64,000 nt of DNA, from the NCBI RefSeq assembly GCF_010725485.1, contig NZ_AP022598.1, positions 1,798,001 through 1,862,000 on the forward strand, read 5' to 3'. How positions within the stretch are numbered: the stretch's first letter is position 1; every line of letters starts with the position of its first letter. Of the stretch, positions 6,890 to 15,042 are shown in pieces. The translations under genes and the position numbers were made by a program. The notes under the pieces were generated by a model. That model ran no database searches. It saw only the letters and a program-made list of their open reading frames with translations, and was not told the origin of the DNA. The DNA is from Mycolicibacterium parafortuitum (lineage in GTDB: Bacteria > Actinomycetota > Actinomycetes > Mycobacteriales > Mycobacteriaceae).

Positions 6890-7711
6890 ATGAGCTCGGG
6901 TGAGACGTTCGGCGGCCACCCCTTCGTGGTCGCCCACCGCGGCGCCTCGGCCGCGCGTCCGGAGCACACCCGGGCCGCATATCAACTGGCCCTCGAGGAG
7001 GGCGCGGACGCGGTCGAATGCGACGTCCGGCTGACCAAGGACGGGCATCTCGTCTGCGTTCACGACCGCCGGGTGGACCGCACGTCGAACGGGACCGGCC
7101 TTGTCAGCGACATGACGCTGGCGCAGCTGCGCGAGTTCGACTACGGCTCATGGCATCCGAGCCGGCGGGCGGACTGCGGTAATGGCGACACGGGTCTGCT
7201 CACCCTCGACGACCTGGTGTCGCTGGTGATGGACTGCAACCGTCCGGTGAAGATGTTCATCGAGACCAAACATCCGGTGCGTTTCGGCGCGCTGGTGGAG
7301 AGCAAGGTGCTGGCGCTGCTGCACCGCTACGGCATCGCGTCGCCGGCCTCGGCGGACATGGCGCGTGCGGTGGTGATGTCGTTCTCGGCGGCCGCGGTGT
7401 GGCGGATCCGGCGCGCGGCGCCGATGCTGCCGACCGTCCTGCTCGGCGAGACATCGCGGTACCTCGGCGGCAGCGCCGCGACGACGGTCGGTGCGACCGC
7501 CGTCGGGCCGTCCATCGCGACGCTGCGCGAGCACCCGGAGCTGGTGGACCGGGCCGCGGCCCAGGGACGGGCGCTGTACTGCTGGACCGTCGACCACTAC
7601 GAGGACGTGCAGTACTGCCGCGAACTCGGGGTCGGTTGGATCGCGACGAACCACCCCGGCCGGACCAAGGCCTGGCTGCAGAACGGGCTGACCGGGGCAG
7701 GCCGCGACTGA
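6890..7711 (+). CDS. glpQ1: glycerophosphodiester phosphodiesterase GlpQ1
   Basis: A 273-residue cytosolic GDPD (Mtb Rv3842c has 274). It hydrolyses glycerophosphodiesters to sn-glycerol-3-phosphate and an alcohol, salvaging deacylated phospholipids. The catalytic region is clear: HRGASAARPEHT with the first His, the metal-binding ECDVRLTKDGHLVCVHD with Glu, Asp and the second His, and FIETK for another acidic ligand. There is no signal peptide. The ATG at 6890 gives the Mtb-like start, 4 bp after the DUF4328 stop. The stop codon abuts that of convergent bfrB with no gap, so there is no room for a terminator. Confidence 0.93.
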   Translation: MSSGETFGGHPFVVAHRGASAARPEHTRAAYQLALEEGADAVECDVRLTKDGHLVCVHDRRVDRTSNGTGLVSDMTLAQLREFDYGSWHPSRRADCGNGDTGLLTLDDLVSLVMDCNRPVKMFIETKHPVRFGALVESKVLALLHRYGIASPASADMARAVVMSFSAAAVWRIRRAAPMLPTVLLGETSRYLGGSAATTVGATAVGPSIATLREHPELVDRAAAQGRALYCWTVDHYEDVQYCRELGVGWIATNHPGRTKAWLQNGLTGAGRD

Positions 7712-8278
7712 CTAGAGGGCGCCGCCGGCGACGGCGGGGGCCGAGGCGTCGTCCCCGGAGGAGGCGGGCACCTCGCGCGCGACGAAGTCCTCCAGGCGGA
7801 ACAGATCGGAGCCGGCCCGCTCGGCGATGCGCACCAGGGTGGTCATCAGCGCGACCTCTTCGACCTGTTCCTTGAGGAACCACTGCATGAACTGCTCGCC
7901 GAGGTAGTCGCCCTCGTCCCGGGCGGTCGCGGCGAGCCGGCTGATCTGGTCGGTGACCGAACGCTCGAGGTCGAGCGCCAGCGCGATGGCGTCGCGGGCG
8001 GAACCGAAGTCGTTGCGCACCGGGTCCACGGCCGGGATCTCGGTCGTGACGCCGCGGTCGAGCAGGTAGCGCACCAGCATCATCGCGTGATTGCGTTCCT
8101 CGACGGACTGCCGGTAGAAGACCTTGGCCAGCTGGGGCAGATCCGCACCGTCGAAGTACACCGCGATCGCCAAGTACTGCTGCGACGCGCCGAGTTCGCT
8201 GCGGATCTGGTCGTTCAGCAGGCTGTGGAACTTGGTGTCGAGTGCATCCGAGGGCGCAGAGGCGGCTGATGTGGTCAT
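7712..8278 (-). CDS. bfrB: ferritin BfrB
   Basis: A 188-residue non-haem ferritin orthologous to Mtb Rv3841. It forms 24-mer cages that oxidise and store Fe(II). Ferroxidase residues are present in the first helices (RSELGASQQYLAIAVYF) and in SVEERNHAMMLVRYLL; the EEQFMQWFLKEQ-like region (GEQFMQWFLKEQVEEVALM) is near-identical to Mtb. The ATG at 8278 (MTTSAASAPSDALDTKF) is preferred to 8314 because a TATATCT -10-like sequence lies 7 nt before it and the longer form adds residues unlike the family. Two IdeR-like boxes lie 40-69 bp upstream, matching IdeR-dependent activation of bfrB in Mtb. Confidence 0.95.
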   Translation of the reverse strand: MTTSAASAPSDALDTKFHSLLNDQIRSELGASQQYLAIAVYFDGADLPQLAKVFYRQSVEERNHAMMLVRYLLDRGVTTEIPAVDPVRNDFGSARDAIALALDLERSVTDQISRLAATARDEGDYLGEQFMQWFLKEQVEEVALMTTLVRIAERAGSDLFRLEDFVAREVPASSGDDASAPAVAGGAL

Positions 8279-8317
8279 GTCACGAAGATATAGCAGGTCA
8301 GTGGGCATTGTCATCGA

Positions 8318-8347
8318 AGGTGCGCCTTACCGAGCTGAGCCTGACCT
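8318..8347 (-). promoter_or_regulatory. tandem abutting IdeR-like iron boxes upstream of bfrB
   Basis: Two 15-mers sit head to tail: AGGTGCGCCTTACCG (8318-8332) and AGCTGAGCCTGACCT (8333-8347). Each matches 12 of 15 positions of the IdeR core AGGTWAGSCTWACCT. In Mtb, iron-loaded IdeR binds upstream of bfrB and activates it; the position and tandem arrangement fit that role. Confidence 0.7.
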
Positions 8348-8390
8348 TAGTAAGGGTGGCCAGTGTGACGCCCGCTACAAAGTTTGCTGC

Positions 8391-9629
8391 TCAGGGATTT
8401 CCGGCGTCCAGCACATCCTGGGGGATCGGTGCGTCCGAGGCGAGCGCCGAGAACAGCCGTTCGGCGGCCTCGCTGTCCCAGACCACGATCGACCCCGCGC
8501 CGTTGCTGGTGAACTCACCGATCGGCACGGTGATGTTGGTGAGCTCGCCCCGCATCGCCCAGCCCAGCCGGGCCAGGTCCCAGATGTGGGCGCCGTCGTC
8601 GACGGTCAGGGTGTCGGCCGCGGCGGTGGCCATCGGGTACCAGCGCAGCGGGTTGAGCAGCACCGCCGGGCTGGTGGCGCGGTCGACCAGCGCCGACATG
8701 AACTGCCGTTGATGCACCATCCGGTCCAGGTCGGCGCGCGGGGTGGCCCGCGACCGGACATAGCCCAGCGCCGAGCGGCCGTCGAGCTCCTGGCAGCCGG
8801 CGGGCAGGTTGATACCGGCCAGCGGATCGTCGATCGGGGCGTCGGGGCATACGGTGACTCCGCCGACCGCGTCGACCACTCCGGCGAACCCGCCGAAGCC
8901 GACCTCGGCGTAGTGGTCGATGCGCAGGCCGGTGGCCAGCTCGACGGTGCGGGCCAGCAGTTCGGCACCGCCCACCGAGAACGCGGCGTTGATCTTGTCG
9001 TTGCCGTAGTCGGGGATCGACACGTAGGAGTCGCGCGGGATCGACACCATCGTTGCCGTCGTGCTCGACAGCAGTCCCGGCAGATGCACCAGCATGATCG
9101 TGTCGGTGCGGCTGCCGCCCAGATCGCCACCGGTGGCCAGCTCGGCCTGCTGCTCCGGGGTCAGCCCTTCCCGGCCGTCGGAGCCGACCAGCAGCCAGGT
9201 GGTTCCCGCGCCCTGCGGCGGACGGTCCGCGTAGGCGGTCAGCGCCGGGATCCGGGTGAGTGACGAGTCGACCCAGACGCCGAGCGCGATGCCGCCCGCG
9301 CCGAGAAGCAGCAGGCACACCAGCGCGATCCGGAACCACCGGCGCACCCGCCGCGGCTTGCGGGGGTGGCCCACGATCGGCGGCGGAGCCTGCCGGGGTG
9401 GCGGGGCCTGCCGGGGTGGGGGTGCCTGCCGGGGTGGGGGAGTCGGCCGCGGCCGGGGCGGAGCCTGCCGAGGCGGCGGGACCTGCCGAGGCGGCGGCGG
9501 TACCGGTCCGCGCGGCGGACGATAGTTCGGGTCGCGCCGGATGACCTCCGAGTGCTCGCGGCGCCACGGGGTTCCGCGCGGAGGGGGCGGCGGCACCGGC
9601 CCCGGATAGGGTGGCCGCTTGTCGGTCAC
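8391..9629 (-). CDS. LytR-CpsA-Psr (LCP) family cell-wall ligase
   Basis: A 412-residue type II membrane protein. The cytoplasmic N-terminus (about 95 residues) is Pro/Arg-rich with APPPRQ repeats, followed by one TM helix (IALVCLLLLGAGGIALGVWV). The extracellular LCP domain then carries the core motifs GSDGREG, GGSRTDTIMLVHL, VSIPRDSYVSIPDYGNDKIN and DRMVHQRQF. LCP enzymes transfer polymers from a polyprenyl carrier to peptidoglycan; in mycobacteria this joins arabinogalactan to muramic acid. The GTG at 9629 lies 6 nt after TACATT. By position it corresponds to the Mtb Rv3840 region, though here the domain looks complete. Which of several mycobacterial LCP enzymes it equals functionally is not known. 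Confidence 0.88.
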   Translation of the reverse strand: MTDKRPPYPGPVPPPPPRGTPWRREHSEVIRRDPNYRPPRGPVPPPPRQVPPPRQAPPRPRPTPPPRQAPPPRQAPPPRQAPPPIVGHPRKPRRVRRWFRIALVCLLLLGAGGIALGVWVDSSLTRIPALTAYADRPPQGAGTTWLLVGSDGREGLTPEQQAELATGGDLGGSRTDTIMLVHLPGLLSSTTATMVSIPRDSYVSIPDYGNDKINAAFSVGGAELLARTVELATGLRIDHYAEVGFGGFAGVVDAVGGVTVCPDAPIDDPLAGINLPAGCQELDGRSALGYVRSRATPRADLDRMVHQRQFMSALVDRATSPAVLLNPLRWYPMATAAADTLTVDDGAHIWDLARLGWAMRGELTNITVPIGEFTSNGAGSIVVWDSEAAERLFSALASDAPIPQDVLDAGNP

Positions 9630-9635
9630 CCTAAG

Positions 9636-9641
9636 AATGTA
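9636..9641 (-). promoter_or_regulatory. leaderless -10 (TACATT) for the LCP gene
   Basis: On the minus strand TACATT is followed by 6 nt (CTTAGG) and the GTG start at 9629. It lies in the 16-bp gap after the CPBP gene, so the LCP gene may be transcribed separately. Confidence 0.5.
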
Positions 9642-9645
9642 CGTG

Positions 9646-10422
9646 TTAGAGCAGCCAACTCAGCCGTCCCGCGAGTAGCGAGTATCCGACGAACGCGACG
9701 ACGTCGATCAGTGTGTGCGCGACGATCAGCGGCCACAACCGGCCGGTGCGCTGCCACACGTAGCCGAACACCAGTCCCATCGCGACGTTGCCCAGGCCCG
9801 CGCCGAACCCCTGGTACAGGTGATAGACGCCACGAAGCAGAGCCGAGGCCGCCAGTGCCACCCACGGATTCACGCGCAGCTGGCGCAGCCGGGTCATCAG
9901 GAACCCGACCACGATCACCTCTTCGGCCCAGCCGTTGCCGAACGCCAGCAGCAGCAGAACCGGGATGCGCCACCAGGTGTCGTTGAGCTCGGCCGGCTCG
10001 ACCGATGCATTGGCGCCGAGGAGGCGGGCGATCTGGTAGAACGCCAGACCGGGTACGCCGATCAGCAGCGCGAGCCCGACGCCGCCGAGAATGTCCTGGC
10101 GCCAACGGATCCGGGCCAATCCGATGCGGGCCGGGCCGTCACCGCCGCGCCAGAGCAGGTACACCGCGAGGACACCCCAGGCGAGCAGCTGGAACAGGCC
10201 GGCGAGGTTCAGGCCCAGATCGATCAGGTCGAACGGAGACCTCTTCGGATTCAGCGCGACGGTCTGCCCGGCCAGGCCGAGCAGCACGCCCTCGATGAGC
10301 CTCAGCAGCGCGGTGTAGGCGCTGAGCCCGAACGTGACCGCCAGCACCACCGCGATCTCGAGTCGCAGCGCCCGGCGTTGCGGCTCGGTCAGCTCGTCGT
10401 CGGTCGCGCTCACCGCAGTCAC
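9646..10422 (-). CDS. CPBP-family intramembrane metalloprotease
   Basis: A 258-residue protein with about seven hydrophobic segments. The CPBP (ABI) motifs are present: a paired acidic motif in GWAEEVIVVGFLMTRL, a His-containing segment RGVYHLYQGFG, and a C-terminal HTLIDVVAF. Family members such as Rce1 cleave peptide bonds in or near the membrane; bacterial substrates are mostly unknown. The GTG at 10422 follows the DUF2470 gene by 11 bp, so the two are probably cotranscribed from the IdeR-controlled promoter. A role linked to iron is inference from that position alone. Confidence 0.85.
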   Translation of the reverse strand: MTAVSATDDELTEPQRRALRLEIAVVLAVTFGLSAYTALLRLIEGVLLGLAGQTVALNPKRSPFDLIDLGLNLAGLFQLLAWGVLAVYLLWRGGDGPARIGLARIRWRQDILGGVGLALLIGVPGLAFYQIARLLGANASVEPAELNDTWWRIPVLLLLAFGNGWAEEVIVVGFLMTRLRQLRVNPWVALAASALLRGVYHLYQGFGAGLGNVAMGLVFGYVWQRTGRLWPLIVAHTLIDVVAFVGYSLLAGRLSWLL

Positions 10423-10433
10423 GGTAGCGGCTG

Positions 10434-11231
10434 TCAGATCCCCCGCGCGCGCAGCCCGTTGAGGAACGGGCAGCCCATCAGCACCCGGATCGCCCGGCTG
10501 AGCCCGGTGACGTCGTCGACCGGTTTCCCGAACGGCAGCCGTACGTCGTGGTCACCGTTCTCGCTCTCGACCCGCAGGGAGACGCCGTAGCGGTCCAGGC
10601 CGAGGGGGCGGACCCGGCCGCGCTGCAGGGAGCTGGGCAGCCGGGTGGCGAGGCGGTCGACCATGTCGCGATGCGCGGACTCCATGTGTTGCAGCCAGTG
10701 CGATTCCATGGCGCAGAACGGGTCCGGGCGTGCGCCGAGCAGTTCGCCGACCGCGACGGACTCCGCGCCGGTGGAATCGGCGACCACGACGGACTCGATC
10801 TCCAGGCGCAGCAGCCCGTAGCGGGTGTCGCCGTCCTGGTTGTCACCGGAATTGACCTGCAGCAGAGCTGGATTGGGCTCAGATGCGGCGATCAGGTCGA
10901 GCAGCCCGGCGACCTCGGAACTCGCGACGTCGCGCAGCACGCCCTGGATCCAGACCAGCGAGCGCACCGGCTCGCGCAGCGGCAGCGGCGAGTAGTCGGT
11001 CATCTCCAGTACGGCCTGGATGCCTGCGTTGCCCGAGGACACCACCGCGGCGGCCAGCGCGCCGTGGCTCGGGACGGTGATCGCGAACGACCCGTCGTCG
11101 AGGAGGTGGTGCACCGGAGTGGTGACCGGTTCGAGACCCTCAACGGCGAGCATCGCGCCGCCGGCCCGGGCGCATGCGCTACGGATCCGCTCCGCCGTCG
11201 TGGGAGCTGCGGTCAGTGCCGGAGAAGCCAT
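10434..11231 (-). CDS. DUF2470 / HugZ-like protein, Rv3839 orthologue
   Basis: A 265-residue soluble protein with the split-barrel (pyridoxamine-oxidase-like) N-terminal half and a C-terminal DUF2470 region (MESHWLQHMESAHRDMV, then DRYGVSLRVESENGDHDVRL). The His-rich helix resembles the haem-binding part of HugZ-type haem-degrading proteins, but haem binding is not shown here. The ATG at 11231 is preferred to the GTG immediately before it. An IdeR-like box lies 23-37 bp upstream, and the Mtb orthologue Rv3839 is known as an iron/IdeR-regulated gene. The CPBP gene follows closely. Confidence 0.85.
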   Translation of the reverse strand: MASPALTAAPTTAERIRSACARAGGAMLAVEGLEPVTTPVHHLLDDGSFAITVPSHGALAAAVVSSGNAGIQAVLEMTDYSPLPLREPVRSLVWIQGVLRDVASSEVAGLLDLIAASEPNPALLQVNSGDNQDGDTRYGLLRLEIESVVVADSTGAESVAVGELLGARPDPFCAMESHWLQHMESAHRDMVDRLATRLPSSLQRGRVRPLGLDRYGVSLRVESENGDHDVRLPFGKPVDDVTGLSRAIRVLMGCPFLNGLRARGI

Positions 11232-11253
11232 CACGCCTGCCTTTCGCTTGGTA

Positions 11254-11268
11254 AGGTGAGCCTAAGTT
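11254..11268 (-). promoter_or_regulatory. IdeR-like iron box upstream of the DUF2470 gene
   Basis: AGGTGAGCCTAAGTT matches 12 of 15 positions of the IdeR core AGGTWAGSCTWACCT. It lies in the divergent gap between the DUF2470 gene and pheA, closer to the former, where bound IdeR would block transcription. Confidence 0.65.
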
Positions 11269-11332
11269 AACTTGGGCACCCAGGAGGGCGCAAGGCCTTC
11301 CCGCAGCGGAACGGGATTACCGCGCCGACCGA

Positions 11333-11338
11333 TAAGGT
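11333..11338 (+). promoter_or_regulatory. leaderless -10 (TAAGGT) for pheA
   Basis: TAAGGT, 6 nt, then the GTG start at 11345. No ribosome-binding site is present, consistent with leaderless translation. Confidence 0.5.
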
Positions 11339-11344
11339 GGGGCC

Positions 11345-12274
11345 GTGCCCGGCATCGCATACCTCGGTCCCGAGGGGACCTTCACCGAGGCGGCGCTGCG
11401 CGCACTCGCCGCCGCCGGCATGATCCCGCCGGCGGATTCGGGCACCGAAGCGCTGACCCCGGTCGCGACCGACAGCACGCCCGCCGCGCTGGAGGCGGTC
11501 CGCGCCGGCGCCGTCCAGTTCGCCTGCGTGCCGATCGAGAACTCCATCGACGGCCCGGTCCTGCCGACACTGGACAGCCTGGCCGAAGGTGAGCCGCTGC
11601 AGATCTACGCCGAACTGACCCTGGACGTGTCGTTCACGATCGCGGTGCGTCCCGGCATCGCCGCGGCCGACGTGCGCACCGTCGCGGCGTTCCCGGTGGC
11701 CGCCGCCCAGGTGAAGAAGTGGTTGAGCGCCAACCTGCCGAACGCCGAACTGGTTCCGTCGAATTCGAACGCCGCCGCCGCACAGGACGTCGCGGCCGGC
11801 CGGGCGGACGCGGCGGTCAGCACCGCGCTGGCCACCGAGCGCTACGGCCTCGACACGCTGGCGTCGGGCATCGTCGACGAACCGAACGCCCGCACCCGGT
11901 TCGTGCTCGTCGGCTGCCCTGGTCCGCCGCCGCCGCGCACCGGCGCCGACCGGACGTCGGTGGTGCTGCGACTCGACAACAAACCGGGCGCGCTGGTCGG
12001 TGCGATGAACGAGCTCGCGATCCGCGACATCGACCTGACCGGTATCGAATCCCGGCCCACCCGAACGGAATTGGGTACCTACAAGTTCTATCTCGACTTC
12101 ATCGGGCACATCGACGACGATTCGGTGGCCGAGGCGATGCGGGCGCTGTACCGCCGCTGCGCCGACGTCCGCTATCTCGGGTCCTGGCCGACGGGGGACG
12201 TCGTCGGCGCCCTGCCGCCGTCGTTCGACGACGCGGCCGCGTGGCTGCAGCGGCTGCGGGAGGGCAAACCGTGA
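11345..12274 (+). CDS. pheA: prephenate dehydratase
   Basis: A 309-residue enzyme converting prephenate to phenylpyruvate in phenylalanine synthesis (Mtb Rv3838c). The catalytic periplasmic-binding-fold half starts at IAYLGPEGTFTEAAL and includes IENSIDGPVLPTLD and the NARTRFVLVG motif whose Thr-Arg-Phe is catalytic. The C-terminal ACT domain (about 205-285) has the Phe-binding signatures KPGALVGAMNELA and GIESRPT, so feedback inhibition by phenylalanine is expected. There is no fused chorismate mutase, as is usual for mycobacteria. The stop overlaps the GTG of the next gene (GTGA), so the two are coupled. Confidence 0.96.
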   Translation: MPGIAYLGPEGTFTEAALRALAAAGMIPPADSGTEALTPVATDSTPAALEAVRAGAVQFACVPIENSIDGPVLPTLDSLAEGEPLQIYAELTLDVSFTIAVRPGIAAADVRTVAAFPVAAAQVKKWLSANLPNAELVPSNSNAAAAQDVAAGRADAAVSTALATERYGLDTLASGIVDEPNARTRFVLVGCPGPPPPRTGADRTSVVLRLDNKPGALVGAMNELAIRDIDLTGIESRPTRTELGTYKFYLDFIGHIDDDSVAEAMRALYRRCADVRYLGSWPTGDVVGALPPSFDDAAAWLQRLREGKP

Positions 12275-12966
12275 GCGGACGGCTTGTCCTGGTCCGGCAC
12301 GGTCAGTCGCATGCCAATGTGGAACGGCGCCTCGACACCCGCCCGCCCGGTGCCGAGCTGACCGGCCTCGGCCGCGATCAGGCGCGTGAGTTCGCGCGAG
12401 GCCTGACCCGGCCGCCGGCGATGATCACCCATTCGATCGCGACCCGCGCCGTGCAGACCGCGGCCCAGATCGCCGAGGAGATCGGCCGGACCTTCGCCGG
12501 CGCGGGGCCGGTGCCGTTCGAGGGCATCCACGAGGTCCAGGCCGGTGAGCTGGAGGACCGCTCCGACGAGGACGCCCACGACACGTTCAACGACGTCTAC
12601 CGGCGCTGGCACGGCGGCGAGCTGGATCTCGCCGTGCCCGGCGGCGAGACCGCGCGGCAGGTGCTCGAGCGCTACGTGCCCGTGCTCGACCAACTGCGTA
12701 TGCACTACCTCGACGACGCGGCCTGGCACGGCGACATCGTCGTGGTCAGCCACGGCGCCGCGATCCGGCTCGTGTCGGCGGTCCTGGCCGGCGTCGACAG
12801 CACGTTCGCGATCGACCACCACCTGGCCAACACCGAGTCGGTGGTACTGGCGCCGGTCACCGACGGGGGCTGGAGTTGTGTGCAGTGGGGCACGCTGACA
12901 CCGCCCTTCGAACCGGAGGCGCCGGTGACGACGGCCGACGCGCGCTCAGCCGACCCGATGGGCTGA
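12271..12966 (+). CDS. histidine phosphatase (phosphoglycerate-mutase-like)
   Basis: A 231-residue protein of the histidine phosphatase superfamily, orthologous by order to Mtb Rv3837c. The phosphohistidine motif LVRHGQSHAN is at the N-terminus and the second catalytic His lies in VVVSHGAAIRL. It is too divergent to call a glycolytic mutase; a broad or unknown phosphatase role is safer. The GTG at 12271 overlaps the pheA stop, which gives the correct N-terminus (MSGRLVLVRHG); a much longer open frame upstream is the shadow of pheA. Its 3' end overlaps the convergent small Cys-rich gene by 21 bp. Confidence 0.9.
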   Translation: MSGRLVLVRHGQSHANVERRLDTRPPGAELTGLGRDQAREFARGLTRPPAMITHSIATRAVQTAAQIAEEIGRTFAGAGPVPFEGIHEVQAGELEDRSDEDAHDTFNDVYRRWHGGELDLAVPGGETARQVLERYVPVLDQLRMHYLDDAAWHGDIVVVSHGAAIRLVSAVLAGVDSTFAIDHHLANTESVVLAPVTDGGWSCVQWGTLTPPFEPEAPVTTADARSADPMG

Positions 12967-13146
12967 TTCGGCGGCGAACTCGTCGCACAGGCATCCGACC
13001 GCGCTGCAGTCGAGGTGCATGTCGTGGTCTGAGGCGGCGACGAAGCACTCGTCCTCGGTGCATTCGGGGCGCCGGAGGGTGTGGTGGATCAACGCACCAT
13101 GGCAGTGCTCCAACCCCGTACGGCAGGCGCGGCACTGTTCGGTCAT
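12946..13146 (-). CDS. small Cys/His-rich protein (66 aa)
   Basis: A 66-residue protein with seven cysteines and several histidines (EQCRACRTGLEHCHGALIHH, PECTEDECF, DCSAVGCLCDEF). The spacing suggests metal binding, perhaps two zinc or iron sites, but no named family is recognised. The ATG at 13146 is the clear start. The gene lies 63 bp downstream of the zincin gene on the same strand and may belong to its transcript. Its last codons overlap the phosphatase gene by 21 bp. Confidence 0.7.
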   Translation of the reverse strand: MTEQCRACRTGLEHCHGALIHHTLRRPECTEDECFVAASDHDMHLDCSAVGCLCDEFAAESAHRVG

Positions 13147-13209
13147 GTGCCGTTCATAGCACTGGGAGCCGACGAATCACAGCGGGCGCGCGGTCATTTC
13201 GCTTTCCGG

Positions 13210-13560
13210 TCAGCCCCAGCCCAGTTCGTGCAGGCGTTCGTCGTCGATGCCGAAGTGGTGCGCGATCTCGTGGATGACGGTGATCGCGACCTCGTCGACG
13301 ACCTCCTGTTCGTCACCGCACACGTCGAGCAGGGCCTCGCGGTAGATGGTGATGGTGTCCGGCAACGATCCGGCGTACCAGGAATCCCGCTCGGTCAGCG
13401 CGACACCCTCGTAGAGGCCCAGCAGATCGGGCTCGTCCTCGTTGCGGTCGGCGACCAGGATCACGACGTTGTCGATCGCGGACGCCAACTGCGGAGGAAG
13501 GAGATCCAGGGCGTCGCCGACCAACTCTTCGAACCGTTGCGGGCTCATCCGCACGGCCAC
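13210..13560 (-). CDS. metallopeptidase-family (acidic zincin) protein, Rv3836-like
   Basis: A 116-residue protein of the small zincin family (formerly DUF1025). The zinc motif HEIAHHFGIDDERLHELG is at the C-terminus, with FEELVGDALDLLPP near the N-terminus. There is no signal peptide. The cellular substrate is unknown. The GTG at 13560 is used; an ATG four codons later (13548) is equally possible. It begins 4 bp after the septum-formation gene ends, so they are likely cotranscribed, an order shared with Mtb Rv3836/Rv3835. Confidence 0.85.
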   Translation of the reverse strand: MAVRMSPQRFEELVGDALDLLPPQLASAIDNVVILVADRNEDEPDLLGLYEGVALTERDSWYAGSLPDTITIYREALLDVCGDEQEVVDEVAITVIHEIAHHFGIDDERLHELGWG

Positions 13561-13564
13561 CCGG

Positions 13565-14908
13565 CTACACCCCGGGCGGGAGCGGCGGCGCGGGCGGCAA
13601 CTGTTCCGCGGGCGGCGCCGGCGGGGGGAACAACGGCGGCGGTACGGCTTCCTGCGGTGGCGGAGGAAGCTGATCGGCGGGCGGAGCCGTACCGGGCGGA
13701 GGCGGGGGGCCGTTCAGGAACGTGTTGCCGCCCTGTTCGGGCAGTGCCTCGGCCGGTGGCTGCGGTGCCTCGGAGACGGGTGCGGGCGGGCCGTGCACGG
13801 TCTGCTGCTCGCTGCTGTCCGACGTCGAAGTCGACGAGCCCGAACCCGACGAACTCGACGACGAACCCGACGACGAGCTCGGTGAATCGGGGATCGGGAT
13901 CGGCGGCAGGTTCAGCCGCTCTTCCGGGATGTCCGGCGGCGGCACCGGCGGCTGGCCGTTGATCATCAGCGGACCCTTGGCGCTGTTGAGCAGGGTCGAC
14001 CAACCGCCGTTGCCCAGCGTCGCGCCGATGCTGCACGACACCTGGCGGCTGCCCGCCGACCAGCTCGGCAGCGACACGGTGCTGTAGACCAGGGTCAGCG
14101 TCGTCTCGCGCAGTTTGATCGGCGCCAGGTAGGCGTCGGTCATCTTCGTGCACTCGTCCTTGATGAACGTGTCCTGCTCGTTCTCGGCGGGCAGGGCGTC
14201 CGGGAACCTGGCGGCGAGATCGACCGCGCCGGTGACCTCCATCGCGTGCGGCGCGGCGCAGTCGACCGGGATGTCGGTGGGCTGATTGGTGGCCGGGTCG
14301 ATGCCAAGGCATGTGCCCGCGGGCCAGACCTTCGACTGGTCGATCTCGGCGACCTTGCCCGTGAACGCGAGCTGCTGATTGTTCGGGCCGGGCAGTTGCA
14401 GGCCGCACAGCATCCGGCGCTCACCGGACTGCCGCCAGGCCTTGTCGCCGGACCACAGCATGCTGACACTGAAGCGGCTGTTCGGGTCGAAGCGCGGGCC
14501 CAGGTAGCGCTGGACCGCCGCCGAGCACTGCTCTTGGCTGATCTGCTGGATGCGCGCCGGGGACGGCGGCGCCGCGTCGGGGCCGTACTCGCTGCCCGGG
14601 AAGGTCCGCATGTCGACCGACTCGGCGACCTCGAACCGGTGCTCACCGGCGCAGTCGACGATCTCGGCCGCGTCCGGGGTCCGCTCCGGCCAGTTCAGGC
14701 AGTCACCGGATTTGGCGTGGTCGAAGGTGTCGTTGCCGCGGGGACCCAGCGAGATCGAGTTCGCGGTGAGCCCACCGCTCGGCGAGGTCTCGGGAAGCAC
14801 CGTGATCACCCCGGCGATCAGGAGCCCGCCGAGCGCCGTCAGCAGGAGGGCGCGCCGCGTCGAGGCGGGTTGCAGGCTCCTCCACCAGGGACCGGAAGAC
14901 TCAGACAT
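13565..14908 (-). CDS. septum-formation family membrane protein, Rv3835-like
   Basis: A 447-residue protein (Mtb Rv3835 has 449). A short cytoplasmic N-terminus precedes one TM helix (RALLLTALGGLLIAGVITVL). The extracytoplasmic part contains two related Cys-paired modules typical of the septum-formation domain (GDCLNWPE...VDCAGEHRFEVAE and GTCLGIDPA...VDCAAPHAMEVTG). A Ser/Gly-rich stretch of about 25 residues and a Pro-rich tail ending in LPPGV follow. The role in division is inferred only from the domain name. The ATG at 14908 is chosen because GGAG lies a few bases upstream; the upstream extension has no signal. Confidence 0.85.
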   Translation of the reverse strand: MSESSGPWWRSLQPASTRRALLLTALGGLLIAGVITVLPETSPSGGLTANSISLGPRGNDTFDHAKSGDCLNWPERTPDAAEIVDCAGEHRFEVAESVDMRTFPGSEYGPDAAPPSPARIQQISQEQCSAAVQRYLGPRFDPNSRFSVSMLWSGDKAWRQSGERRMLCGLQLPGPNNQQLAFTGKVAEIDQSKVWPAGTCLGIDPATNQPTDIPVDCAAPHAMEVTGAVDLAARFPDALPAENEQDTFIKDECTKMTDAYLAPIKLRETTLTLVYSTVSLPSWSAGSRQVSCSIGATLGNGGWSTLLNSAKGPLMINGQPPVPPPDIPEERLNLPPIPIPDSPSSSSGSSSSSSGSGSSTSTSDSSEQQTVHGPPAPVSEAPQPPAEALPEQGGNTFLNGPPPPPGTAPPADQLPPPPQEAVPPPLFPPPAPPAEQLPPAPPLPPGV

Positions 14909-15030
14909 CCGCTCCATTGTGACAGGCGTGTCAGGTGCTGTGACAATTGATGCAGTTGTAATGTGACGCGATTGGAGCCTTGCGCTGCCGGCGACATCCG
15001 ACGGTTGTGTCGGACGGAGGTCGGACACCG

Positions 15031-15036
15031 TAGGGT
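15031..15036 (+). promoter_or_regulatory. leaderless -10 (TAGGGT) for serS
   Basis: TAGGGT, 6 nt, then the serS GTG start at 15043. Confidence 0.5.
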
Positions 15037-15042
15037 TGCCCC

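Noticed and set aside
8279..8314. Longer bfrB start
   Set aside because: The added residues are unlike other BfrB N-termini and the start would leave only 3 bp before the first iron box.
11719..12270. A longer N-terminus for the histidine phosphatase
   Set aside because: This stretch lies inside pheA in another frame; GTG at 12271 starts the RHG motif correctly.
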